The notes under the pieces were generated by a model. It saw only the letters and a program-made list of their open reading frames with translations. It was not told the origin of the DNA and ran no database searches. Positions 13,918 through 22,250 of a stretch of 24,705 bases of DNA are shown here, piece by piece. The first letter of the stretch is position 1. Every line of letters starts with the position of its first letter. The DNA is from an uncultured Flavobacteriales bacterium (GTDB lineage: Bacteria > Bacteroidota > Bacteroidia > Flavobacteriales > Crocinitomicaceae), in contig CAMLHZ010000026.1 of NCBI GenBank assembly GCA_946480085.1, forward strand, positions 1 through 24,705, written 5' to 3'. A program made the position numbers and the translations under genes.

Positions 13918-16629
13918 ATGAGTGAAGACGAAATTGGACCAATAGATCCAGAAAATGATGATTTAGGAAATGAAAATGAAGGTGGTGCCGAAGGTTCTGC
14001 TTTTCTTCCTGATGATCACAAACATACAGATGAAAATATAATTGCGCTAGATGGATTGTATGAGAACTGGTTTCTCGACTACGCATCGTATGTGATTTTG
14101 GAACGTGCTGTTCCTTCGTTGTATGATGGTTTCAAACCTGTACAGCGACGAATTTTGCATTCCATGAAGGAATTGGATGATGGTCGTTACAACAAAGTGG
14201 CGAACGTTATCGGAAACACCATGAAATATCACCCGCACGGTGATCAGTCAATTGGTGATGCACTAGTTCAACTTGGACAAAAAGACTTATTGATCGATTG
14301 TCAGGGAAACTGGGGAAATACGCTTACTGGTGACGGTGCAGCAGCTCCTCGTTATATCGAAGCACGTCTATCCAAGTTTGCCAGTCATGTGGTTTTCAAC
14401 CCAAAAACAACGAAATGGTTGCTGAGCTACGATGGTAGAAATAAAGAACCAGACAATCTTCCGGTAAAATTCCCAATCCTATTGGCGCAAGGTGCTGAAG
14501 GAATTGCAGTGGGAATGGCGTGTAAGATTCTTCCTCACAACTTCATTGAATTGATTGATGCATCGATCAGTTTGCTGAAAGGTAAAAGAGTGGAGATCTT
14601 TCCGGATTTCCTGAATGGGGGAATGGCTGACTTTACGAACTACAACGACGGTTTGCGTGGTGGAAAGGTTCGTGTTCGTGCGAAGATCAAAAAGGTAGAC
14701 AATAAAACGTTGATGATCAACGAAATTCCCTTTGGTTGTACAACTTCGTCACTCATTGAAAGTATTATTAAGGCCAACGATAAAGGAAAGATCAAGGTCA
14801 AGAAAATAGAAGACAATACAGCTGCTGAAGCGGAAATTGTGATTCATTTAGCTCCTGGAGTTTCTCCTGATAAAACCATTGATGCCCTTTATGCATTCAC
14901 AGATTGTGAAGTTTCCATTTCACCGAATGCGTCCATAATTGATGGTGATACGCCACGATTTATTGGTGTATCTGAGATTCTGAGAGTGAATACCAACAAC
15001 ACAGTTGATCTACTAAAATTGGAGTTGGAAATTCGTTTGGCTGAATTACAGGCACAATGGCATTTTTCCACTTTGGAGAAGATCTTCATTCGTGAAGAAA
15101 TGTACATCGACTTTAAGCTTTACTCTGATAAAGAAGGACTTTTTAAATACATGTACGATCGGTTTAAACCGTTCAAGAAAAGCTTCATTCGCGAAATTGT
15201 AGATGAAGATTTACAGCGTTTGACACAAATTCCAATGATTCGTATTACACGTTTCGATTCTGATAAAGCTGACGATTTAATCGCGAAGCTGGAGGCGGAA
15301 ATGGAAGAAGTGAAAGGTCATTTGGCAAATCTTATCGAATACGCAATTGAGTATTACAAAGACCTGAAGAAACGTTTTGGAGCAGGAAAAGAGCGTAAGA
15401 CGGAAATGAAGGTGTTCGACAACATTACGGCATCGAAAGTAATTATTGCGAACAAAAAATTATACGTTGATATAGAAGAAGGATTCATTGGTTGGGGATT
15501 GAAGAAAACCGAAGCCGTGAACGATTGTTCTGAGATTGATGACATTATTGTGTTCTTCGACACTGGAAAATTCATTGTTACCAAGGTTACGGAGAAGAAA
15601 TTCGTTGGTAAAGGAATTGTACATGCCGACGTTTGGAAAAAAGGCGATAAGCGTACGATTTACCACGTGATGTATCAGGATGGAACCGGTGGTTCTACCA
15701 TGATGAAACGTTTCTTTGTGAATTCGGTAACACGCGATACGGAATACGATTTAACACGCGGAATTAAAGGTTCTAAGTTGTTGTATTTCTCTGTTCACCC
15801 GAATGGCGAGCGAGAAGTGGTTACAGTGATGTTACGTCCGCGTCCGCACTTGAAACGTTTGCGTTTCGATATCGATTTGGGAGATTTGTTGATCAAAGGT
15901 CGTCAATCAGGTGGAAACCGTGTGACAAAGGAAATTGTACAAAAAATTACCCAGAAAGAAGTTGGCGGTTCCACGTTGGCGTCGCGTAAAATCTGGTACG
16001 ATGTTGTTGTTGGTCGCCTAAACGATGAAGGTAGAGGTAAATTCCTTGGCGCTTTCAAAGGCGAAGACAGAATCATGACCTTGTACAAAAACGGAGACTA
16101 TCGTTTAACGACATTCGATTTAGCGAATCACTTTGATGAAGATATGATTCACATTGAAAAATGGGTTCCGGAACGACCAATTTCTGCGGTTTACTATGAC
16201 GGTGCAAAGGAAATGCACTATGTGAAACGATTTACATGTGAAATCACAACAGATAAGCGTGTTTCCTTCATTTCTGAATCCGAAGGTTCGTATTTGGATT
16301 GTGTTTCAACTGCTAAAGAACCAATAGTTCGTATTGTTTACAACAAGTTGTTGCGCGAAACCAAGAACCTGCCAGATAACGAAGTGGCACTTGCTCCGTT
16401 TATTGATGTGAAAGGAATGAAGTCGCAAGGGAATCAGTTGACGAAGTTGAAAGTGAAAGAAATCGTTCTTACACATCCAATTGAAGGAAACGAGCCTTGG
16501 CCGGAAGAAATTCCGTTGGAAATCACGAATTCTGATGAGGAAACAGAAGATTCCGAAGACGCAGGACCAACTATAGAGTGGGACATGACCAAATCGGATG
16601 ATGACGAAGAGCAACCGACGTTGTTTTAG
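13918..16629 (+). CDS. parC: DNA topoisomerase IV subunit A (ParC)
   Basis: 903 aa from ATG 13918; a longer frame from TTG 13900 would overlap parE and is not preferred. The N-terminus is acidic (about 1-40). The winged-helix/tower core begins at NWFLDYASYVILERAVPSLYDGFKPVQRRIL and carries KYHPHGD and the catalytic Tyr Y146 in APRYIEARL, which forms the covalent 5'-phosphotyrosyl link to DNA. A coiled-coil-like region is near 460-490, and the C-terminal part (about 500-860) is a beta-pinwheel-like DNA-wrapping domain, without a clear GyrA box. The C-terminus is acidic and ends D-D-D-E-E-Q-P-T-L-F; QPTLF resembles a beta-clamp binding pentapeptide. Followed by a hairpin and T-run terminator. 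Confidence 0.93.
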   Translation: MSEDEIGPIDPENDDLGNENEGGAEGSAFLPDDHKHTDENIIALDGLYENWFLDYASYVILERAVPSLYDGFKPVQRRILHSMKELDDGRYNKVANVIGNTMKYHPHGDQSIGDALVQLGQKDLLIDCQGNWGNTLTGDGAAAPRYIEARLSKFASHVVFNPKTTKWLLSYDGRNKEPDNLPVKFPILLAQGAEGIAVGMACKILPHNFIELIDASISLLKGKRVEIFPDFLNGGMADFTNYNDGLRGGKVRVRAKIKKVDNKTLMINEIPFGCTTSSLIESIIKANDKGKIKVKKIEDNTAAEAEIVIHLAPGVSPDKTIDALYAFTDCEVSISPNASIIDGDTPRFIGVSEILRVNTNNTVDLLKLELEIRLAELQAQWHFSTLEKIFIREEMYIDFKLYSDKEGLFKYMYDRFKPFKKSFIREIVDEDLQRLTQIPMIRITRFDSDKADDLIAKLEAEMEEVKGHLANLIEYAIEYYKDLKKRFGAGKERKTEMKVFDNITASKVIIANKKLYVDIEEGFIGWGLKKTEAVNDCSEIDDIIVFFDTGKFIVTKVTEKKFVGKGIVHADVWKKGDKRTIYHVMYQDGTGGSTMMKRFFVNSVTRDTEYDLTRGIKGSKLLYFSVHPNGEREVVTVMLRPRPHLKRLRFDIDLGDLLIKGRQSGGNRVTKEIVQKITQKEVGGSTLASRKIWYDVVVGRLNDEGRGKFLGAFKGEDRIMTLYKNGDYRLTTFDLANHFDEDMIHIEKWVPERPISAVYYDGAKEMHYVKRFTCEITTDKRVSFISESEGSYLDCVSTAKEPIVRIVYNKLLRETKNLPDNEVALAPFIDVKGMKSQGNQLTKLKVKEIVLTHPIEGNEPWPEEIPLEITNSDEETEDSEDAGPTIEWDMTKSDDDEEQPTLF

Positions 16630-16841
16630 GAGATTCTAATTTTACCTCTTCCGAGGGGATTGAGGGGGAGGACTTGTTTTCCCCCTTTTTTGTATAGGTG
16701 GAGAAGCGCTTTTTTTCTCCCCATTTTTGGCCTGCTTGTTTGCAGTCAGACATGGGGGATAACGGGGAGGACTATTTGAATGCCTGATAACAAATTAGTT
16801 TAGTTGCCAACCAATTCTCCTAACCAAACGTTCTAACAAGT
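16630..16841. repeat. Repeat-rich intergenic region downstream of parC
   Basis: 212 bp with no ORF. It contains a 10-bp direct repeat GGGGAGGACT (16665-16674 and 16764-16773), a CCTC-TTCC-GAGG mini-hairpin (about 16646-16657), two terminator-like hairpins, and CCTGCTTGTTTGCAG (16731-16745). That last string is related to TGCCTGTCTG strings at 8506-8515 and 22180-22189. The G-rich/C-rich blocks resemble dispersed intergenic repeats seen in Bacteroidota. Confidence 0.5.
16663..16691 (+). terminator. Intrinsic terminator after parC
   Basis: Stem AGGGGGA (16663-16669) and TCCCCCT (16680-16686) with a 10-nt loop, followed by five more T. A second weaker hairpin GGAGAA/TTCTCC (16700-16705, 16715-16720) follows. 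Confidence 0.75.
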
Positions 16842-17777
16842 ATGAAAGCCTTGTTTATTTTTTTAGCCATCGTCTTGTCGTTTTCAAAATTCACGTACTC
16901 ACAAATTGTCTATACAGTTGATGGAAACCATGATGAATTACTGCGGGTAGATCTTGGAACATGTGAAACAGAAAAAGTTCTTTCAGATTTTGCAGCCAAT
17001 GATATTGCATTTGAAGGAGGTGTGTTATATGGAATTCACAGATTCGGTAGTCTCTTCTTCTCCGATATTAAAACCGGTGTGATGATCAATATACCAAATA
17101 CAGAGGTATTTAACGGATCAGTAGCTCTAGTTGGAGATGGGAAAGGCAATTTGTATGGTGCAGGATACAAGCTGTACAAATACAATATCAGTACAGGTGA
17201 AACGGAAGAGATTGCAGATTTATTCTCCCTTGGTTATGTAGCTTCCGGTGACCTTGAATTTTTAAATGGCGAATTGTATATTACCTTGAATGATATTGAT
17301 AAGGGATGGGCCACACTTAAGAAAGTGAATCTTTCCCCATTTTCCTTAGAGCACATTTCGGGTTTGCCTCATGCATGTTATGGTCTTATGGCTGATGATG
17401 CAACTGGTGAACTTTACCTGGGAATGAACACTAGTTTTTATACTTGTAATATGGAAGTTGGGTACTTGGAATTGGTTTGTGAGAACACCTTTTATGGAGA
17501 TATCTATGGAATGTCCGCCCCGCCTTCAGAAGATGAGTCCGTAGATAGTGAAGTGGAAGTCACACAGAATATTGATATGGAAGTTGTAATGATAAATTCA
17601 CCTTCAGCACAATCAGGTAATTACATTGTCTTAGACCTTTTGGGTCGGCTAGTTGAAAAAGGTAATATCTCTCAAGGAATTAACGTTCTTGATATTTCAT
17701 CATATTCTTCAGGAAATTATGTACTGAAAACAATGTTCGGAAGTAAGGAACAGAGCAATTTTATACTTTGTCCGTAA
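16842..17777 (+). CDS. T9SS type A sorted secreted protein with beta-propeller-like region
   Basis: 311 aa. A Sec signal (about 1-20, ending T-Y-S before Q) is followed by repeated short beta motifs of the type 'D..T....L......G.LYG...G.LY..D..TG' (about 22-225), as in beta-propeller proteins. The last 65 residues match the T9SS type A C-terminal domain: M-I-N-S-P-S...Y-I-V-L-D-L-L-G-R-L-V-E-K-G-N-I then L-D-I-S-S-Y-S-S-G-N-Y-V-L-K. That domain directs the protein through the T9SS pore to the cell surface, where it is usually removed. Role unknown; adhesion or gliding-related surface binding is possible. It lies before another T9SS substrate, with a 122-bp gap. Confidence 0.82.
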   Translation: MKALFIFLAIVLSFSKFTYSQIVYTVDGNHDELLRVDLGTCETEKVLSDFAANDIAFEGGVLYGIHRFGSLFFSDIKTGVMINIPNTEVFNGSVALVGDGKGNLYGAGYKLYKYNISTGETEEIADLFSLGYVASGDLEFLNGELYITLNDIDKGWATLKKVNLSPFSLEHISGLPHACYGLMADDATGELYLGMNTSFYTCNMEVGYLELVCENTFYGDIYGMSAPPSEDESVDSEVEVTQNIDMEVVMINSPSAQSGNYIVLDLLGRLVEKGNISQGINVLDISSYSSGNYVLKTMFGSKEQSNFILCP

Positions 17778-17899
17778 CAATTGTATTGAGAAATTTTAAT
17801 AACGACTTCTAAATCATCCGTTCCTACACTTCACTCAAACATCCATTTTCACAAACAACCGAGGATAGAATATTTCGTTTCTTTAACGTTAGCAAAGCA

Positions 17900-20005
17900 A
17901 TGAAACTACTTATCCTTTCATATTGTCTTTTATCGAGCATTTGTTTGTTCGCCCAGCCTCAACACCAAAATTGGAATTTCGGTTCTCATGTTGGAGTTAG
18001 CTTTGCTACTGGAAATCCAGTTCTTACTTCTGGAAGTCAAATTGAAACTATGGAATCGTGTTACACGCAAAGTGACGCTTCCGGAACCCGACTTTTTTAC
18101 ACGGATGGCTTAAATGTTTGGGATGCAGCAAATAACCTGATGCCAAACGGAACAGGCTTACTTGGAAACACCAGTTCTCAATGTTTAGTTATTCCAAAAC
18201 CTGGAAATCCGGACAACTTTTATGTTCTTGCAACCGATGCTTCATTTGATCCCGATTATCATGGATTAACCTATTCTGAAATCGATATGACATTGAATGG
18301 TGGAATGGGAGATGTTGTAGCCTCTGTGAAAAATATTCAGTTGAATCTTGAGAACGGAGAATGGATTTCAGCTATTCCGCATGCGAATTGTGTAGACACC
18401 TGGATTATTACTCATGGTCATTCTGGCAACAGTAACTTTCTGGCTTATTTGGTAACCAGTTCCGGAATTTCATCAACACCTGTAGTCACTGATCTTGGAA
18501 TTGATGTTGACGCCAATCAGATTGTTGGAATTATGAAACCAAATCCAGCTGGAGATAAAATCGTAATGACACGTCCACAACCGAATGCAGAAACTTTTCT
18601 TTTCGATTTCGATAAATCTACCGGAATGGTAACGAACAACCTTATTTTATTTGCAGGAACGTTCTCAGATGCTAGTTATGGAATTGAATTTTCAAGATCG
18701 GGAGACAAGTTGTACGTAGCGCAGTTTTCGCCACCTAAGATCTTTCAGTATAACATGTCGTCGGCGAATATTCCAACATCCAGAACACTAGCTGCTACTG
18801 CAACATTCAGTGGTGAAATTGGTCAGTTACAGATTGCACCAAATGATAAGATATACGTTAGCTACAATGTTTTTGCAGCAGCTGCAAATTTTATTGGAGT
18901 TATTAATAGTCCGGAAAGCACAGGAACGGGTTGCGGGTTTGTGCAAAACGGATTTAATCTTGGTGCCGGAAGTTCAATTTATGGTTTACCATGGTATTAC
19001 AATCCACAACTCCCAGATGTTCCAGCACCTAATCCCAATTTGGGAAGCGATAAAGTATTGTGCGAGAATGGTTCGGTTCTGCTTGATCCGATAGCATCCG
19101 GTGCAGATTATAGCTATTTGTGGTCGGATGGAAGCACAGATTCAATATTGACAACAACTCTTCCCGGAACCTATTGGGTTCAAGTAAGTGTTGGGGGTTG
19201 TACCGAATCTACGGACTCAATTGTTGTAACGCTCGATACGGCTGAAATAAGTTTCGAACTTTCAGATTCCGTTGGTTGTTCGCCACTTTCCATAGATTTT
19301 ACTTCAAGTGGAAGTGCCGGCGTTTTTCAATGGATCTGGAGTTTAGGCGATGGAACTTTCATTGGTACCGAAAATACTTCACATACTTATAGCGATGCTG
19401 GAATCTATGACATCACTCTGAGTGCAATTAGCGCAGCAGGGTGCGACCTGGATACAACACTCACAAATGCGATCACGGTTTACGGAAGTCCGATTGCTGA
19501 TTTTGACTTCACTCCGGATATTCCTGAATTGGATCAGGAAATTCAATTTCAGGATCAATCTGTTGGTGAAATTGACCAATGGACATGGAGTATTGGAGCT
19601 AATGAATTTAGTAATCTTCAAAATCCAACATATACGACTTCGCAAGCGGCAAGTTTTGTTGTAACGTTGAATGTTGTAGATACCAATAGTTGCGAGGACA
19701 GTTATTCTCAAACCATTTCATTTCAAACCCAGGATTTACTTTACGTTCCCAACTCCTTCACTCCGAATGGAGATGGAATCAACGACGGATTTGCACCTTC
19801 AGACGTTTTCGGAATTATTCACACCTTCGATATTTACAATCGTTGGGGACAATTGATTTGGTCGGCTGAAAACGGAAATTCAACTTGGGATGGAATGTAT
19901 AACGGACAAATCGTTCCAGACGGCGTTTATACCTGGCAAATCTCTGTAAAGATCGGTGAGATCGTAACAAAGCAGCTGGAAGGACACGTCACCTTGATTA
20001 GGTGA
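17900..20005 (+). CDS. Large T9SS type B surface protein with PKD domains
   Basis: 701 aa. Signal peptide about 1-18. The N-terminal about 20-370 region (W-N-F-G-x-x-x-G-V-S-F, then LFYTDG-L-N-V-W-D, MPNGTGLLG and IPKPGNP) is a Bacteroidota-specific propeller-like domain found ahead of PKD repeats. An Ig-like segment is at about 379-445 with paired Cys. Two PKD domains follow, about 454-528 (WSLGDGT... HTYSDAGIYDITL) and about 531-608 (ADFDFTP... FVVTLNVVD). The C-terminal 613-701 segment (VPNSFTPNGDGINDGF... IYNRWGQLIW... WDGMYNGQIVPDGVYTW) is the gliding-motility-associated/CHU C-terminal (T9SS type B) sorting domain. Expected to be displayed on, or released from, the cell surface; ligand unknown. 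Confidence 0.9.
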   Translation: MKLLILSYCLLSSICLFAQPQHQNWNFGSHVGVSFATGNPVLTSGSQIETMESCYTQSDASGTRLFYTDGLNVWDAANNLMPNGTGLLGNTSSQCLVIPKPGNPDNFYVLATDASFDPDYHGLTYSEIDMTLNGGMGDVVASVKNIQLNLENGEWISAIPHANCVDTWIITHGHSGNSNFLAYLVTSSGISSTPVVTDLGIDVDANQIVGIMKPNPAGDKIVMTRPQPNAETFLFDFDKSTGMVTNNLILFAGTFSDASYGIEFSRSGDKLYVAQFSPPKIFQYNMSSANIPTSRTLAATATFSGEIGQLQIAPNDKIYVSYNVFAAAANFIGVINSPESTGTGCGFVQNGFNLGAGSSIYGLPWYYNPQLPDVPAPNPNLGSDKVLCENGSVLLDPIASGADYSYLWSDGSTDSILTTTLPGTYWVQVSVGGCTESTDSIVVTLDTAEISFELSDSVGCSPLSIDFTSSGSAGVFQWIWSLGDGTFIGTENTSHTYSDAGIYDITLSAISAAGCDLDTTLTNAITVYGSPIADFDFTPDIPELDQEIQFQDQSVGEIDQWTWSIGANEFSNLQNPTYTTSQAASFVVTLNVVDTNSCEDSYSQTISFQTQDLLYVPNSFTPNGDGINDGFAPSDVFGIIHTFDIYNRWGQLIWSAENGNSTWDGMYNGQIVPDGVYTWQISVKIGEIVTKQLEGHVTLIR

Positions 20006-20088
20006 CCATAATAAAATTTGTGCGTAAGATAGATTTAGTCTTTTGAGATTCGATAGAATATATCTAGATTAGAAACCTAATTCAACCA

Positions 20089-20790
20089 ATGAAGTTTTTA
20101 GTAATCAGCTCATTCATTTTCTTTTCAGCCTTCAGCGCGTTTGCTCAAACCGAAGTTCGTGGTCTCCCACAATCCGAATTGTTTTTTCGGGCCAAAGCAT
20201 TGGGGATGGTGATCATCGAGGATTACTGGCTTCGAGGACTTTCTATCGGTGGAGAATATAGAATCGATCATCAATTTGCGTTTTCAGCGGATTATGTCAA
20301 TTACAGAACAAGAGTAGAAGAAGAGGTTCATGATATTCCTGAATATCCGGAGGACTACAATGAATATTCTCAGTACGATGCCCGCAACTATTGGGCGTTT
20401 CAGTTAAAGTGGTATCCGCAATTTTGTTTTGACTTTTATGGAGTTCAGCCCTATGTTTCGTTGATGTACAAAACGGGTGGAAGAAAGCTTTACAACCAGG
20501 ATAAATTTCCCATTAAAGAGAATGATCTGATTGGAATTAGCGGAGATTTTTATGATGCCGGATTTGTCTTTGGATTTCTCACCTCTGGTCCGATTGGAGG
20601 AGATATTGGTCTTGGATTCAGACAAAGAACTGAAACACGCTGGGAAGCAAGGTATCATGAAAACGCGAGTTCAACATATGAGCAAATCAACGAAGTGAAA
20701 TACAATCTGGTATTACGTACGAATTTCTACGTGAAGATCTTTGGTTGGAAAAACAAGAAAGACGATTATCGTTATGGATACGGTGATTAA
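20089..20790 (+). CDS. Probable outer-membrane beta-barrel protein
   Basis: 233 aa. The signal peptide ends S-A-F-A before Q20. The mature protein alternates polar and hydrophobic/aromatic strands (LSIGGEYRID, FAFSADYVNYR, YWAFQLKWYPQF, VQPYVSLMYKTGG, GGDIGLGFRQRTE, YNLVLRTNFYVKIFG), an 8-strand-like barrel pattern. A charged, Tyr/Glu-rich loop (about 80-103) would face outward. The C-terminal residues are K-K-D-D-Y-R-Y-G-Y-G-D rather than a terminal aromatic. Family not firmly recognised (DUF3575-like possible). It follows the T9SS type B gene by 83 bp and may be its own unit. Confidence 0.7.
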   Translation: MKFLVISSFIFFSAFSAFAQTEVRGLPQSELFFRAKALGMVIIEDYWLRGLSIGGEYRIDHQFAFSADYVNYRTRVEEEVHDIPEYPEDYNEYSQYDARNYWAFQLKWYPQFCFDFYGVQPYVSLMYKTGGRKLYNQDKFPIKENDLIGISGDFYDAGFVFGFLTSGPIGGDIGLGFRQRTETRWEARYHENASSTYEQINEVKYNLVLRTNFYVKIFGWKNKKDDYRYGYGD

Positions 20791-20832
20791 GTTATACAGA
20801 CGATTTTCAAGTTTGGTAAACTGCTAACAAAA

Positions 20833-20862
20833 AAAGACCCGCTCTAAATAGAACAGGTCTTT
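20833..20862. terminator. Bidirectional terminator between barrel gene and desaturase
   Basis: Stem AAAGACC (20833-20839) with GGTCTTT (20856-20862), and an inner TCT/AGA pairing. On the minus strand the stem is followed by a U-run (A-run 20829-20835 on plus), so it fits best as the end of the desaturase transcript. Confidence 0.8.
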
Positions 20863-20883
20863 CACATATTTTCTTGATGTTGA

Positions 20884-22038
20884 TTAATCCACCAATTCCA
20901 ATTCTTCTTCTCGAACCTCTACGGCAATTTTTTCCTCTTTTACAATGAATTGTGGTTGAAGAACATCTTTGTTCCCCAAACGTTTCATGTGACGGAAGTG
21001 AGAGGCCAACGCTTTGCGTGTTGTAGGATAAGAACGGTATTCCACATCAAATTGCTCACAAACACCTTCCACAATTTTCTGGATTGCCGGGTAGTGAATA
21101 TGAGAAATACGAGGAAATAAGTGATGCTCAACCTGGAAGTTCAAACCTCCCAAACACCAGGTAACCAATTTGTTGTTTACCGCGAAATCACTTGTTGTAT
21201 TCAATTGGTGAACTGCCCATTCCGTATTGATTTCCGTGTGTTCGCCATGGCTGTGTTCAAATTCAACATTCTCAACTACATGAGCCAATTGGAAAACGAA
21301 ACTCATAAACAAACCAAGTACAAAGTGCATAGTCACAAATCCAAGAAGTGCCCACCCGAATCCAAAAATCATGGATGGAATTCCAATGTATAAACCGAAG
21401 TAGATAATTTTCGTAGTCCAAAAAATGACATGATCCATGGATTTCATTTTTTCTACTTTCACATTGAATTCTTTGCGATTGAAATAACTTTCCCAATCTT
21501 TCAAAGTAATCCAGTAAAACGTTGAAATTCCGTATAAAAACGTTAAGTAAACGTGTTGATATTTGTGTGCTTTGAATCGTTTTTGCGTTTCACTCATTCT
21601 TAGGAAAGGTGTCTTTGCAATATCGTCATCAATTCCGTCTACGTTCGTATAAGTGTGATGCACAATGTTGTGTTTCTGACGCCACATGTGGGCATCAGTT
21701 CCTAGTGCATTCATCGACAGTCCAAAGAAATAATTTACATTTTTCTTAGTGGAGAATGAATCGTGACATGCGTCATGCATAATGTTGAATCCAACCAATC
21801 CTTGAACAAATCCAAGAACAGCCGTTAAACCTAAAAATCCCCACAAAGGAATTGGAGTTGCCACCATCGCCGTATATGTTGCAATGTAAGCTGTAATAAT
21901 GATTCCTGCTTTCCAATATAACTTAGCGTTACCTGTTGGATTGATGTTGTTCTCTGTAAAGTATCCGTTTACTGAACTGCGAAGAGTCTTGAAGAAATCA
22001 CCCTTCGGCTGTGCAAATTGTACTGTAGCCAAGCGCAA
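20884..22038 (-). CDS. Membrane fatty acid desaturase (front-end-like, linoleoyl-CoA desaturase family)
   Basis: 384 aa. The three di-iron histidine boxes are present: H88-DAC-H92, H123-NIV-H127-H128, and Q302-V-E-H305-H306 in QVEHHLFPRISH, the Q-x-x-H-H form typical of front-end/acyl-lipid desaturases. Predicted membrane segments lie near 43-60, 65-85, 205-225 and 228-248. It introduces a double bond into an acyl chain using O2 and an electron donor. No cytochrome b5 domain is fused, so it must depend on a separate ferredoxin or flavodoxin system. The regiospecificity cannot be read off. It is divergent from rocD and shares a TATCTTTG -7 type box. Confidence 0.93.
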   Translation of the reverse strand: MRLATVQFAQPKGDFFKTLRSSVNGYFTENNINPTGNAKLYWKAGIIITAYIATYTAMVATPIPLWGFLGLTAVLGFVQGLVGFNIMHDACHDSFSTKKNVNYFFGLSMNALGTDAHMWRQKHNIVHHTYTNVDGIDDDIAKTPFLRMSETQKRFKAHKYQHVYLTFLYGISTFYWITLKDWESYFNRKEFNVKVEKMKSMDHVIFWTTKIIYFGLYIGIPSMIFGFGWALLGFVTMHFVLGLFMSFVFQLAHVVENVEFEHSHGEHTEINTEWAVHQLNTTSDFAVNNKLVTWCLGGLNFQVEHHLFPRISHIHYPAIQKIVEGVCEQFDVEYRSYPTTRKALASHFRHMKRLGNKDVLQPQFIVKEEKIAVEVREEELELVD

Positions 22039-22049
22039 AAAATTTTAAG

Positions 22050-22084
22050 CAAAGATAGGATATTCTCATAAAATTTGGAAGCAA
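22050..22084 (-). promoter_or_regulatory. Candidate promoter of the desaturase gene
   Basis: On the minus strand the -7 box TATCTTTG (22050-22057) is an exact TAnnTTTG match. A TTG (22082-22084) lies 24 bases upstream, slightly far for the -33 element. The ATG is only 12 bases past the box, so the leader is very short. Confidence 0.5.
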
Positions 22085-22119
22085 TTTTCATCTAGTACTT
22101 GAAATCACGCGCTGCATTC

Positions 22120-22150
22120 TTGGAATTTTAGGCGCTCCCGCTTATCTTTG
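22120..22150 (+). promoter_or_regulatory. Candidate promoter of rocD
   Basis: TTG (22120-22122), 20 bases, then TATCTTTG (22143-22150, exact TAnnTTTG): optimal spacing for the Bacteroidota sigma factor. The leader to the ATG at 22251 is about 95 nt and can form a TCCTGC (22177-22182) with GCAGGA (22224-22229) pairing. It includes a TGCCTGTCTG string shared with the corA upstream gap. Confidence 0.6.
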
Positions 22151-22250
22151 TCTAATCTTTTTTAGGATGATTTCTCTCCTGCCTGTCTGCAAATGAGGAA
22201 AGGATGAATGCTCTCCGTGATGAGCAGGACAAATTGTAACTTGAAATTTT

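Noticed and set aside
22177..22229. Riboswitch in the rocD leader
   Set aside because: One 6-bp pairing over a loop of about 40 nt, without motifs of a known aptamer; more likely a repeat remnant.
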